From Bacteroidota bacterium (lineage in GTDB: Bacteria > Bacteroidota > Bacteroidia > Palsa-948): a stretch of 43,000 nucleotides of DNA. The stretch lies in assembly GCA_016195025.1 (NCBI GenBank), contig JACQAL010000078.1:1-43000 (forward strand), in the 5' to 3' direction. Positions 7,461 to 16,161 of the stretch are shown in pieces; position 1 is the first letter of the stretch; each line of letters starts with the position of its first letter. The notes beneath the pieces are model-generated. The model had not been told where the DNA came from. It saw only the letters and a list, made by a program, of their open reading frames with translations, and did no database searches. The translations under genes were made by a program, and so were the position numbers.

Positions 7461-8870
7461 TTATCTTGCCAAAATTATTTTCTTTGAAATGATTGCTTCT
7501 CTTGTAATGATTTGTCCGCCAGAGGACGGATTCGTCCATTTGGCGAACAGAAAATAAATTCCCGCGGGCTGAGTACTTAAATCAATTTCTGATTTTTCAT
7601 TTTGAAATTTTTGAGAAAGAATTTTTTCTCCAAGAGTGTTTGTTAGTATAATTGCATATTCTTTTTCTTTACTTTCAATAGTGAATGTTTCGGCAGATGG
7701 ATTTGGATAAATGGAAATATTTTCTAAAACTTCTTCATTCTCTTCTGCTGATGAAATATTACATAATCCGATAACTTGCTCTGGAATTGAATCATTCAAG
7801 GTTGTTCCATTGCCTAATTGTCCGTAGCCATTGTAACCGCAAGCCCAAACTGTGCCATCGTTTTTTAGAAAAAGAGAATGGATATTTCCTGATGCTATTG
7901 CAACAATGCCTGTTAAACCCAACACCTGAGCAGGTGTTGGATGTGGATTTGCATCTGCACTTCCATTACCCAATTGCCCGTATTGATTATTGCCACAAGC
8001 CCAAACTGTGCCATCGTTTTTTAAAAAAAGGCTGGTTTCGTGTTTTGATGCTACTGCAATAATTCCTGTAATACCCTGCACTTGAACAGGAGTAGTTTTC
8101 GTAACGGTTGTTCCATCTCCAAGTTGTCCGCGTGTATTATCACCACAAGCCCAAACTGTACCATCACTTTTGAGAAAAAGTGAATGACTATTTCCTGCTC
8201 CAACTGCTGTAATGCCATTTAAAACTGCTGATTTAACAGGAACCAATTTATTGGAAGATGTAAATCCTAATCCAAGTTGACCAACATTATTTGCTCCGCA
8301 AGCCCAAACCGTGCTGTCATTTTTAAGAAAAAGTGAATGATAAACCCCGCCTGCTGCCGAAATAATTCCTGTTAAGCCCACTACCTGAACGGGCGAATGC
8401 CTATCTGTTGCTGTTCCATCACCAAGTTGACCAGCACCATTAAAACCGCAAGCCCATGCTGTTCCATCGCTTTTTATAAAAAGAGATTGATTGCATCCGC
8501 TTGCCATTATTGCAATAATGCCTGTTAAGTTAGATACCTGAACAGGCATTAACTGGTTTGTGCTTGTACCATCGCCAAGTTCGCCTTCCCCATTATATCC
8601 GCAAGCCCAAACGGTACTATCGTTTTTCAGAAAAAGAGAATGGATGCTGCCACCTGCTACAGCAATTACACCTATTAAACCCATTACCTGAACCGGAGTT
8701 GACCGGGGAGTAGTTGTTGCATCTCCAAGCGAGCCATAGGTATTTGCTCCCCATGAGCGCGCTGAATTATTTGAACAAAGTGATAAAGAATGTTCGGTAC
8801 CGCATGAAATTGTTTGAGTATTTCCAATTCGACATAATACTAATAAAGAAATCAGTAATTTTGTTTTCAT
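7461..8870 (-). CDS. secreted RCC1-repeat beta-propeller protein with T9SS type A tail
   Basis: 469 aa. A signal peptide (about residues 1-19) is followed by about seven RCC1-type repeats, each with HSLFLKNDGTVWACGxNxxGQLGxG and TPVQVxGLTGI, predicted to form one seven-bladed propeller (about 20-375). The sorting domain covers about 385-469 (ISIYPNPSAETFTIES). RCC1 propellers mediate protein binding; the partner is unknown. The tail contains a palindrome-derived in-frame segment (WTNPSSGGQIITRE) between the usual FAKW strand and the terminal ISKKIILAR. A TATCTTTA motif about 10 bases upstream of the ATG is a possible -7 element. Confidence 0.9.
   Translation of the reverse strand: MKTKLLISLLVLCRIGNTQTISCGTEHSLSLCSNNSARSWGANTYGSLGDATTTPRSTPVQVMGLIGVIAVAGGSIHSLFLKNDSTVWACGYNGEGELGDGTSTNQLMPVQVSNLTGIIAIMASGCNQSLFIKSDGTAWACGFNGAGQLGDGTATDRHSPVQVVGLTGIISAAGGVYHSLFLKNDSTVWACGANNVGQLGLGFTSSNKLVPVKSAVLNGITAVGAGNSHSLFLKSDGTVWACGDNTRGQLGDGTTVTKTTPVQVQGITGIIAVASKHETSLFLKNDGTVWACGNNQYGQLGNGSADANPHPTPAQVLGLTGIVAIASGNIHSLFLKNDGTVWACGYNGYGQLGNGTTLNDSIPEQVIGLCNISSAEENEEVLENISIYPNPSAETFTIESKEKEYAIILTNTLGEKILSQKFQNEKSEIDLSTQPAGIYFLFAKWTNPSSGGQIITREAIISKKIILAR
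7513..7547. repeat. palindromic element inside the RCC1 gene's sorting domain
   Basis: GTCCGCCAGAGGACG and CGTCCATTTGGCGAAC form an imperfect inverted repeat inside coding sequence, giving the extra residues TNPSSGG in frame. It resembles the short palindromic families found elsewhere in the window. Confidence 0.6.
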
Positions 8871-8879
8871 ATATGTAAA

Positions 8880-8923
8880 GATAAAAAGAAAAGGCGGACT
8901 CTGAAAACAGAATTGCCGCCTTT
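8880..8923 (-). terminator. Rho-independent terminator of the S74 gene
   Basis: On the minus strand, AAAGGCGG (from 8923) pairs with CCGCCTTT (ending 8890), and the run TTTTCTTTTTATC follows. It lies 18 bases past the stop codon at 8942 and just before the RCC1 gene's start. Confidence 0.7.
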
Positions 8924-8941
8924 GAATATTTAAGTATAAAA

Positions 8942-10579
8942 TTAATTATTCTTAATCATCTTTTTTGTGTCCACCACTTTTCCGTTTATAATAAGAGAAT
9001 AAGAATAAAAACCTGAAGAAAGATTCACAGTTGAAACATTCAACTGTCCCATTCCTTTTTCTTCCACTTTAAATTCTTTCAATTTATTTCCGAACTCATC
9101 AAGGAAAATTATTTGTGCATTGCTGTTATCGGATACAAAATATTTGATGGTTGTTCCATCGCCAAAAGGATTCGGTGCATTTTGATAGAGCATTGCATTG
9201 TTTGCAAGTTCAATCTGACTGACCGTTGCATTTTTTCCTTGCGCGTCATTATTCATTGTGCGTTGAGAACTTTTTGCGTTTGATAAACTATCAACTTTAT
9301 GACTTAATTCCTGCACTGCTTTGATTAGCGGCACAACAAAATCGCTATAATTTAAGCCGCACATGCCGCCCAAGGCGCAAGCGCTGACAACTCCGCTAAA
9401 ATCATAATTGATTTTCTTTGCAGCAGAGTCAACCTGCTGTGCAATTAAGCCCGAGTAAGTAATTTTTTCTTTATCATATTTTCCATCCCAGTAAGAAGTA
9501 TCAACAACTTCTTTAGTTACTGCTGCGGTAAAAATTCCATTAGCAGTATCATTTACAGCCGGACTGATTTCAATAACTCTTTTTGGATATCCAAGTATAT
9601 TATTCATTTTATGAATATCATAATTAAAAGAAACCGGCTTCAATAAATTAATAAAAGCAAGTCCCGGAATATTTTCCTTGATATTGTTTTTAACGCGCCT
9701 GTCGCTGCATGATGTAATTGAAGTTGCGCCACAATAGAGCGTTGTGGTGCTGGTATTTCCTAATTGTACCTGATTGCTGCCGGTTAAACAACTGCCGGAT
9801 GAATTGCCCAATGCAACATCATTTGTCCAAGTAGTGGAAGAAACATTTGCGCCATAACCTATAATGGTATTACTTCCATTTGTAACAGGTGTTTGCCCTG
9901 CCGCTGCACCCACTACTACATTATGCGTTGCGGTTGTAATTCCATTTCCTGCCTGAAAACCTACAATGCAATTATCGGCTCCGGTTGTATTTACATCGGC
10001 TGCCTGATAACCCATAAAAACATTTTCGCCTCCGCTTGTGTTTGCAAGGCCTGCTTCAGAACCTATAAAAGTATTGAAACCGATTGTGTTCACAAGCCCA
10101 GCCTGATAACCCACAAAACAATTATTGCCGCCTGTTGTAATGGCATTTCCGGCTTTGTAGCCGAAAAAAGAATTATTACTATTGTTGTTGCCTGCTACTC
10201 CTTGCCCCGCACCATATCCACAAGAAGTATTATTGTTTCCTGTGGCATTATTAAAACCTGCCGCTAATCCTACAGCAATATTTTGCGCTCCAGATGTATT
10301 TGCATTTCCTGAATTATGCCCGAAAAAAGAATTACCGCTACCTGTGCTAATGGCAGTTCCGGCTTGATAGCCATATGAACTATTTCCTGTTCCGCTCATA
10401 GCTGCAGCGCCTGCTCCGCATCCAACAGAAGTATTGTTTACTCCTCCATCATTTGCTCCACTAGTACATGAATTTGTCATTCCACCACTGCCTTTAGTTT
10501 GTCCCTGCGCATTAAACGCAACCATTGCTCCTGCAATTACCATTGCAAAGAAAATGGATTTCATTTTTGTTGTTTTCAT
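8942..10579 (-). CDS. YadA-head-like repeat protein with S74 endosialidase chaperone domain and T9SS tail
   Basis: 545 aa: signal peptide (about residues 1-27), then about 230 residues of YadA-head-type repeats (motifs such as NTSVGCGAGAAA, NSFFGHNSGNANTSG, NIAVGLAAG). From about 290 an intramolecular chaperone region of peptidase family S74 follows (CSDRRVKNNIKENIPGL, LIAQQVDS). The sorting domain is about 463-545 (NAPNPFGDGTTIKYF). S74 domains fold trimeric fibres and usually cleave themselves off. Here the domain is followed by a surface sorting signal, a combination seen in Bacteroidota secreted proteins. Likely a trimeric surface fibre. Confidence 0.85.
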   Translation of the reverse strand: MKTTKMKSIFFAMVIAGAMVAFNAQGQTKGSGGMTNSCTSGANDGGVNNTSVGCGAGAAAMSGTGNSSYGYQAGTAISTGSGNSFFGHNSGNANTSGAQNIAVGLAAGFNNATGNNNTSCGYGAGQGVAGNNNSNNSFFGYKAGNAITTGGNNCFVGYQAGLVNTIGFNTFIGSEAGLANTSGGENVFMGYQAADVNTTGADNCIVGFQAGNGITTATHNVVVGAAAGQTPVTNGSNTIIGYGANVSSTTWTNDVALGNSSGSCLTGSNQVQLGNTSTTTLYCGATSITSCSDRRVKNNIKENIPGLAFINLLKPVSFNYDIHKMNNILGYPKRVIEISPAVNDTANGIFTAAVTKEVVDTSYWDGKYDKEKITYSGLIAQQVDSAAKKINYDFSGVVSACALGGMCGLNYSDFVVPLIKAVQELSHKVDSLSNAKSSQRTMNNDAQGKNATVSQIELANNAMLYQNAPNPFGDGTTIKYFVSDNSNAQIIFLDEFGNKLKEFKVEEKGMGQLNVSTVNLSSGFYSYSLIINGKVVDTKKMIKNN

Positions 10580-10671
10580 TGTAATTGTTTTATATTGATC
10601 TTTTGTTTTACATAAAACTAAGCCGCCTTTTTATAATAAAGAAGAAAAAACGCGTTATCCTGAATTACATT

Positions 10672-10771
10672 GGCAGAAAGAAAAGTTAATAACTGCGCCT
10701 TTGATTTCATAGCGGAAACCATATAACTTCATGTACTTTGATTACACGAGTTGAAAGATGTTACTAACTTT
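10672..10771. repeat. 100-bp promoter-type direct repeat, copy 2
   Basis: It fills most of the 197-bp divergent gap between the S74 gene and the gene at 10777, and ends five bases before the ATG at 10777. TTACTAACTTT near its right end could contain a degenerate -7 element (TAACTTTA). It differs from 7221-7320 at a single base. Confidence 0.9.
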
Positions 10772-10776
10772 ACGGA

Positions 10777-12264
10777 ATGAAAGCGATAAGAAACATTGCC
10801 ACGTTGCTGAAAAAGCACGAAGCGCAGCGGTTTATAAATTATTTATACCCGCAGCAAAAGCCGGATAAAACGCTTGAACTCTTCCGCCTGCTGCGCGCGC
10901 ATAAGAGAAAAAAAATAAGCGTTCAGGAAATGCAGGAGTTCGGGAAAAAAATCTATCCCATTGCCGGTCGGGATTTGAAATCCCGACCAACAAACCGCCT
11001 CGATGTATTGCACCACCGCCTGCGCGAAGACGTGCTTGATTTTTTAACCAGCAATTCATTTCTGAAAAACCACCCCGTGCTTGAGCCGCTTCATGCCGCG
11101 CAGGTGGAAATAAAAAAGAAATGGGCGCAGCAGTATATTCTCCGCTTCACGGGCAGAACAGGAGAACCTGCCGATTCATTGCTTGATGAAGCCATTGCGC
11201 TGGCAAAAAAATATGAATACTATAATGAACTGATTAAACTGATTCAGACAAGGCGGCTGGAAAGGGCGTACCGTTTTGGCGAGCGCGAATTGAACAAAAC
11301 CACCGCAGAAATAAAGCGCTATGAAAAATGCGAGCGGGCGGTGCGCAGGGCAAATGAAATTTATTACCGCATACTCATCTGGCAAAAATTCCATGCGAAT
11401 CCTGACAAGAAGAAATTGCGTGCCTACGAAAAAAAAGTAATAAAGGAATTACACCGGCTGCATGCGCAAACCAAGGCATCGGAGGTATTGTATTTTCTGA
11501 GGTACATTGAAATAGATTTTTACCAGCAGCGGCAGCAATATGACAAAGCAAGGGAAGCGTGCATCCAACTGTTGAATATAGTTTATCATTACCCTGCCGT
11601 GCAAACCCGCCCGCGTTTCGATTATGTATTCGGCAATCTCGCCCAATGCCATGTGTACGAAGGCGATTATTCCAAAGCGCTGGATGCATTAAGCGAGATA
11701 CATTATTTGACCCATCAGCCGCTCGACTGGGCGGAAAGCAAAGAAATGGAAACGCGGATTTTATTTTATCAGAGAAAATATCAGGAAGCCATGCGCCTGC
11801 TTAATAAAATAATTAAAAAACTTCCGGAAGATGCCGAGCCGGTTCGCGTATCGCGCCTTCACTTCATCCGCGCCTGCATTTTATTCGCGCAGGAAAACAA
11901 GGAAGCGGCAAAAAAAATTATGGAACGCAAATTATATATACGGAAAGATAAAACGGGCTGGAACATTGCCGTGCGCATGCTGGAACTTATGCTGCTAACG
12001 GAAGAAAAGAGCGTTCGCTCATTCCGCATGGCAAAACACCTGAAAAAATTTCTGCTGACACAGGAAAAAAAATCCACACGTGATACGATGCTCGCTGCTT
12101 TGTTTTTTCAAATGAGCAAAAATAATTTTATGTTCCGCAATTATAAAGAGCAATTCCGCAGAACGCAAAAACTTTTTTCCATGCAAAAAGGCAAATACGC
12201 ATGGAATCCCCTGGGACATGAACTGATTAAATATGATGCATGGCTGAAGAAAATTTATTCCTGA
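10777..12264 (+). CDS. TPR-like all-helical cytoplasmic protein
   Basis: 495 aa, helical throughout, very rich in Lys, Arg and Leu, with no signal peptide. Repeating helix pairs such as YDKAREACIQLLNIVYHY, DYSKALDALSEIHYL and QEAMRLLNKIIKKL have TPR spacing, so a scaffold for protein contacts is likely. It belongs to a Bacteroidota family of unknown function that appears related to the fragment at 93-539. A perfect 23-base palindrome (10966-10988) is embedded in frame and encodes GRDLKSRP. The gene is divergent from the S74 protein and shares its promoter region. Confidence 0.7.
   Translation: MKAIRNIATLLKKHEAQRFINYLYPQQKPDKTLELFRLLRAHKRKKISVQEMQEFGKKIYPIAGRDLKSRPTNRLDVLHHRLREDVLDFLTSNSFLKNHPVLEPLHAAQVEIKKKWAQQYILRFTGRTGEPADSLLDEAIALAKKYEYYNELIKLIQTRRLERAYRFGERELNKTTAEIKRYEKCERAVRRANEIYYRILIWQKFHANPDKKKLRAYEKKVIKELHRLHAQTKASEVLYFLRYIEIDFYQQRQQYDKAREACIQLLNIVYHYPAVQTRPRFDYVFGNLAQCHVYEGDYSKALDALSEIHYLTHQPLDWAESKEMETRILFYQRKYQEAMRLLNKIIKKLPEDAEPVRVSRLHFIRACILFAQENKEAAKKIMERKLYIRKDKTGWNIAVRMLELMLLTEEKSVRSFRMAKHLKKFLLTQEKKSTRDTMLAALFFQMSKNNFMFRNYKEQFRRTQKLFSMQKGKYAWNPLGHELIKYDAWLKKIYS
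10966..10988. repeat. perfect palindrome within coding sequence
   Basis: GGTCGGGATTT and AAATCCCGACC are exact reverse complements around one G. The short words GTCGGG and CCCGAC recur in the riboswitch arm palindromes near 25950, suggesting a shared element family. Confidence 0.75.
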
Positions 12265-12276
12265 TTCGCAGCGCAT

Positions 12277-14940
12277 TTACAACTCACCGAGGTTATAGCC
12301 AATCGTAAAGTGGAACTGTGATTTCTGCATGCCGGTGCGGAAGGGCACATCGTCAAACCGCCAGCCATAATCAAAGCCCAGCATTCCGAACATGGGGAGG
12401 AAAAAGCGAATGCCCACTCCGGCAGAGCGCCTCACGTCAAAGGGCTTGAAATCGCGTATGCTTCCCCAGGAATTTCCGGCTTCGGCAAACACCAGCCCGA
12501 AAATAGTTGCCTGCGGATTGAGCGAAAGCGGATAGCGCAACTCAGCCGTGTATTTTGCAATGCTCGATGCGCCCGGGTTGTTCTGCGGCTTGCTGAAATT
12601 ATATACTTCGCCATCGTCATAGCCGCGCAGGGCAATAATTTCCCGTCCATCAAGGGGATTGTAGCCGGTGAGCCCGCTTCCTCCGAGATAAAACCGTTCA
12701 AAGGGAGTTAATCCCAGTTCTTTGTTGTAGAAGCCGAGAAATCCGTAACCGAAGCGGTTCATCAGCACTAATTTCCCGGTGAGTTTGATAAACCACTCCG
12801 AAGTTATTTTGAGTTTATAATATTCCAGCCAGTGGTATTTCTGCTGCGCGCTCATTTCGGAGAAGGCGGTGTCGGGGAAAAAATATTTCTTCAGCAGTTT
12901 GCCGGAAACAGGCAGCGTGCTTTGCGCGGAGAAAGTGAGTTTGGAGCAGGTGTAATTCTTTCCCGGGTAAATATTATCATCGAGGGCGTTCCGCGAAAGA
13001 GAATATTTAAAGTTAAGGTCATTGGCAAAGCCATTGGTGAAAGAGAACACGCTGCGGTAATTCTTCAGCACATAGTAGCGGTAATTGATTTCAAAGAGTT
13101 CGGAGAAAAAATCATCGGGCACTTTTTTTCTTCTTCCCAAGCCCACGTCCATTCCCCAAATGTTCAAATCGCCAAACTGCGGGTCGCTCTTGGTTCGCCC
13201 GTTGGTAATGCGGTTCACATAGGGAGTGATGCTGAGGGAGTTTGGTTTTTTTCCGCCCAGCCACGGCTCGGTGAACGACATGTTCAGCGATTGATAGTAA
13301 CGTCCGTTCGATTGCCCGCGAACGCTCAGCCGCTGCCCATCACCCGAAGGAAGCGGCTGCCACGCGCCTTTCCTGAAAAAATTCTTTGCTGAAAAATTAT
13401 TGAACGCCACTCCCATGGAACCCACCACGCGGTTCGCTCCAAAGCCGCCCGAGAGTTCCAATTGGTCGGATGATTTTTCTTCCACCTGGTATTCTATATC
13501 CACCGTTCCGTTTTCGGGATGGGGAATAGGGGTGACGCCCATTTTTTCCGTATCGAAATAACCGAGCACCGATAGTTCGCGCTGCGAGCGGATGACATCG
13601 CTTCTGCGGAACAATTGCCCGGGGCGCGTGCGTATTTCGCGCATGATAACGTGGTCGTTTGTTTTGGTGTTGCCTTTCACCGTTACTTTATTTATGGTTG
13701 CCTGCTTGCCTTCGTAAATTCGAATTTCAATGTCAATGGAATCGCCCACCACTAAAATTTCCACGGGTGTTACCTGGAAGAAAAGATAGCCGTCATCCAT
13801 GTAAAGCGAACTCACATCGGTGGCGTTAGCGTTCATGGTAAGGCGCGAATCGAGCAGCGACTGGTTGAACACATCTCCTTTTTTTATGCCGAGCGCTTTG
13901 TCGAGTTCTCTGGTAGAGTATTTTGAATTTCCCACCCACGTAATGTTTCGGAAATAATATTTCTTGCCTTCGCTCACGTGAATGTCAATGGCAATGCGGT
14001 TGTTTTTCAAATCGCCTTCGCTGCGCTTTTTAATTAAATGCCCGAGGGAATAAAAAGCAATTCCGTTCTCAATCACTTTTCCATAGAGCGGAGCAACAAA
14101 ATCGGGAAGTTCGGTTTCTTCTATGCTGTAAACCGGATAAATGGTATCGCTTGTAATTTTCGCATCGCGGAAACCTTTGGATAAATATTTATCAATGACT
14201 TTCTGCTTGTCGTCTTCGTATTTTGTTTCGAGCAGCGTGTGGGAATTGAAAATGGCATACCAGCGTTTTTGCTTGGTGTCTTTCATGGCGCGCCTCAAGG
14301 TTCCGCTGCTAACATTTTCATTTCCGAAAAAGTTCACGTCTCCGATTTTCACTTTTGAACCTTTGTTCACGCTGATGTAAAGAACCACGCTGTTGGCAAG
14401 TTCTTTGTCTTTTTCCTGCGAAACAATCACCGTGCAATTCTTGTAGCCCTTATCCCTGAAATGTTCGAGCGTACGGTTTTTTGTATTCACCAACACATTT
14501 TGGGTTACCACTTTTCCGCGGTTGAGGTCGAGTTTCTTTTTCAGGTCGTCAATTTCTCCTTTCTTCAATCCGTTGAAAGAAAATTTGGAAAGGCGCGGAC
14601 GTTCTTTCACTTGTATTTCAAGAGTAATGGTTTTTCCCATTACCCTCGTAGCGACCACTTTTACATCTTCAAAAAATCCTTCCTTCCATAAATTTTTAAT
14701 GGCGGAAGAAATGGATTCTCCGGGAATTTTTATTTTATCGCCCACATACAAGCCGGCAATGGAGAGCAGCACGCTGTTATCGAGCGAGCCGGCACCGGTA
14801 ATGGTTATTCCGCCAATTTCATATTCTTTGGGATTGGAATAATCGAGCGTGAGCGAATCTTGTCCGGAAATTAATTGAGAAAAAGCAGAAGCAGAAAAAA
14901 GAAAACAGAAGAGAGAGGCGAGGAGAGTTGTTTTTTTCAT
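12277..14940 (-). CDS. bamA: outer-membrane protein assembly factor BamA (Omp85)
   Basis: 887 aa from the ATG at 14940, which begins a good signal peptide (MKKTTLLASLFCFLFSASAF). An in-frame start at 15018 would translate a palindromic repeat into 26 extra residues and was rejected. POTRA domains (about 40-450) show the typical pattern (ITGAGSLDNSVLLSIAGLYVGD; VTVKGNTKTNDHVIMREIRT; FDTEKMGVTPIPHPENGTVD). The C-terminal half is a surface-antigen barrel with YLGGSGLTGYNPLDG and MLGFDYGWRFD. BamA inserts beta-barrel proteins into the outer membrane. It lies downstream of uppS on the same strand, a common Bacteroidota neighbourhood. Length is typical for the phylum. Confidence 0.95.
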   Translation of the reverse strand: MKKTTLLASLFCFLFSASAFSQLISGQDSLTLDYSNPKEYEIGGITITGAGSLDNSVLLSIAGLYVGDKIKIPGESISSAIKNLWKEGFFEDVKVVATRVMGKTITLEIQVKERPRLSKFSFNGLKKGEIDDLKKKLDLNRGKVVTQNVLVNTKNRTLEHFRDKGYKNCTVIVSQEKDKELANSVVLYISVNKGSKVKIGDVNFFGNENVSSGTLRRAMKDTKQKRWYAIFNSHTLLETKYEDDKQKVIDKYLSKGFRDAKITSDTIYPVYSIEETELPDFVAPLYGKVIENGIAFYSLGHLIKKRSEGDLKNNRIAIDIHVSEGKKYYFRNITWVGNSKYSTRELDKALGIKKGDVFNQSLLDSRLTMNANATDVSSLYMDDGYLFFQVTPVEILVVGDSIDIEIRIYEGKQATINKVTVKGNTKTNDHVIMREIRTRPGQLFRRSDVIRSQRELSVLGYFDTEKMGVTPIPHPENGTVDIEYQVEEKSSDQLELSGGFGANRVVGSMGVAFNNFSAKNFFRKGAWQPLPSGDGQRLSVRGQSNGRYYQSLNMSFTEPWLGGKKPNSLSITPYVNRITNGRTKSDPQFGDLNIWGMDVGLGRRKKVPDDFFSELFEINYRYYVLKNYRSVFSFTNGFANDLNFKYSLSRNALDDNIYPGKNYTCSKLTFSAQSTLPVSGKLLKKYFFPDTAFSEMSAQQKYHWLEYYKLKITSEWFIKLTGKLVLMNRFGYGFLGFYNKELGLTPFERFYLGGSGLTGYNPLDGREIIALRGYDDGEVYNFSKPQNNPGASSIAKYTAELRYPLSLNPQATIFGLVFAEAGNSWGSIRDFKPFDVRRSAGVGIRFFLPMFGMLGFDYGWRFDDVPFRTGMQKSQFHFTIGYNLGEL

Positions 14941-14942
14941 AG

Positions 14943-15004
14943 ACCTCACCCCCTTCCCCTCTCCTTGAAAAAGGAGAGGGGTGTCTGAAAGACGGGGTGA
15001 GGTT
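14943..15004. repeat. palindromic element P1 between uppS and bamA
   Basis: Outer arms ACCTCACCCC/GGGGTGAGGT with an inner hairpin CCCCTCTCCTT/AAGGAGAGGGG. It occupies nearly the whole gap in front of bamA and ends two bases before the ATG, so it forms the bamA 5' leader. Confidence 0.85.
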
Positions 15005-15063
15005 TTCAGTAACGACATTCCTTCAATTAAATTTTACTCTTCATTAACTTTGCACTTTAAACA

Positions 15064-15807
15064 TTAAACCTTCACCTGCTCGCTTGTTTTCCCGAATCTT
15101 CTTTCGCGCTGCTGGTAATCGAGAATGGCTTCAAAAAAATCTTCCTTGCGGAAATCGGGCCATAACTTTTCAGTGAAGTACAATTCGGCATACGCAATCT
15201 GCCACAGCAGAAAATTGCTGACGCGCTGCTCCCCGCTGGTGCGGATGAGCAGTTCGGGGTCGGGAAAGTTGGGGGTTTTCAGATAGCGGGAAAAAACTTT
15301 TTCGTCAATATCTTTTTCTTTTAGTTTTTCTCTCTTTACTTTTGATGCAATCAGTTTTACCGCTTCCAGAATTTCCCACCTTGCACTATAACTCAGCGCG
15401 AGCACCAGCGTCATGTGTGTGTTGCCTGCGGTTTCCTGCATGGCGCTTAGCAGTTCGTTGCAGCAACTTTCGGGCAGCGTTTTTAAGTTTCCGATTGCGA
15501 TTAGGCGTATTTTATTTTTGTTCAGCGTGGGCACTTCTTTATGAATGGTGCTTACGAGCAATGTCATGAGCGCGTCCACTTCTTCTTTCGGGCGGCTCCA
15601 GTTTTCGGTGGAGAAAGCATAGAGCGTGAGGTATTTTATTCCTATTTCTGCAGCGGCTTCGGTAATTTCGCGCACGGATTCCACGCCATGCTGATGCCCG
15701 AAAATGCGGTGTTCGCCCTGCTGTTTTGCCCAGCGCCCGTTGCCGTCCATGATAATTGCAACGTGGCGGGGGAGTTTATCTGCATCTATTTGTTCTTTCA
15801 GCGACAT
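15064..15807 (-). CDS. uppS: isoprenyl (undecaprenyl) diphosphate synthase
   Basis: 247 aa from the ATG at 15807 (MSLKEQIDADKLPRHVAIIM). An upstream start at 15906 would add 33 basic residues that do not fit the family. Catalytic Asp21 lies in IMDGNGRWAK. FSTENWSRPKEEV and RTSGEQRVSNFLLWQ are family signatures. The enzyme adds isopentenyl diphosphate units to farnesyl diphosphate to make the undecaprenyl carrier used for peptidoglycan and other envelope polymers. It is a cytosolic or membrane-peripheral dimer. Length matches the family. Confidence 0.95.
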   Translation of the reverse strand: MSLKEQIDADKLPRHVAIIMDGNGRWAKQQGEHRIFGHQHGVESVREITEAAAEIGIKYLTLYAFSTENWSRPKEEVDALMTLLVSTIHKEVPTLNKNKIRLIAIGNLKTLPESCCNELLSAMQETAGNTHMTLVLALSYSARWEILEAVKLIASKVKREKLKEKDIDEKVFSRYLKTPNFPDPELLIRTSGEQRVSNFLLWQIAYAELYFTEKLWPDFRKEDFFEAILDYQQRERRFGKTSEQVKV

Positions 15808-15891
15808 AGTAATTTTTAGCGGCAAAAGTAATGTAAAATGTTTCGCTCCCTGTTGTTTATATTTTTTTAACACATTTCTGATAAATATTTT

Positions 15892-15899
15892 TATCTTTG
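15892..15899 (+). promoter_or_regulatory. -7 element (TATCTTTG) of the exosortase operon
   Basis: This matches TAnnTTTG and lies 18 bases before the first ATG of the operon. No clear -33 TTTG is seen at the usual spacing. Confidence 0.5.
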
Positions 15900-15917
15900 A
15901 TTTCAAACCGAACTATC

Positions 15918-16133
15918 ATGATGAAGAAAATAGTTGTCTCTCTTTTCTTTTTCACTCTTGTTTTTTTAGCAACTGAAAGTTTTGCGGGCGGTCCTCCCGG
16001 TCCTCCCACCGGTCCTCCTCCTTGCTGGCCTCCTCCGTGTTCCATTCCTCTCGATGGAGGCATCAGCATTTTGATTGCCGCAGGCGCAGCGCTGGGCGGA
16101 AAAAAATTATTCGATCTTAAGAAGAAAAAGTGA
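15918..16133 (+). CDS. small PID-CTERM-like exosortase substrate
   Basis: 71 aa from the ATG at 15918 (the ATG at 15921 is equally possible). It has a signal peptide (about residues 1-23, ending SFA), a very short mature part made almost wholly of Gly, Pro and two Cys (GGPPGPPTGPPPCWPPPC), and then a tripartite C-terminal sorting signal: PLDGG (44-48), a hydrophobic stretch (ISILIAAGAALG) and a basic tail (KKLFDLKKKK). This matches my recollection of the PID-CTERM sorting domain. The protein would be exported, held by its tail helix and processed by the exosortase encoded next. The function of the mature peptide is unknown. Confidence 0.75.
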   Translation: MMKKIVVSLFFFTLVFLATESFAGGPPGPPTGPPPCWPPPCSIPLDGGISILIAAGAALGGKKLFDLKKKK

Positions 16134-16161
16134 TTCCACTTTTTTCTGTGTAATCTTTTTT

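Noticed and set aside
12832-13392. 186-residue plus-strand frame opposite bamA
   Set aside because: Antisense shadow of the BamA barrel region; no start context or domain.
14941-15018. Upstream start of bamA giving 26 extra residues
   Set aside because: The extension is translated palindromic repeat and would place the signal peptide internally.
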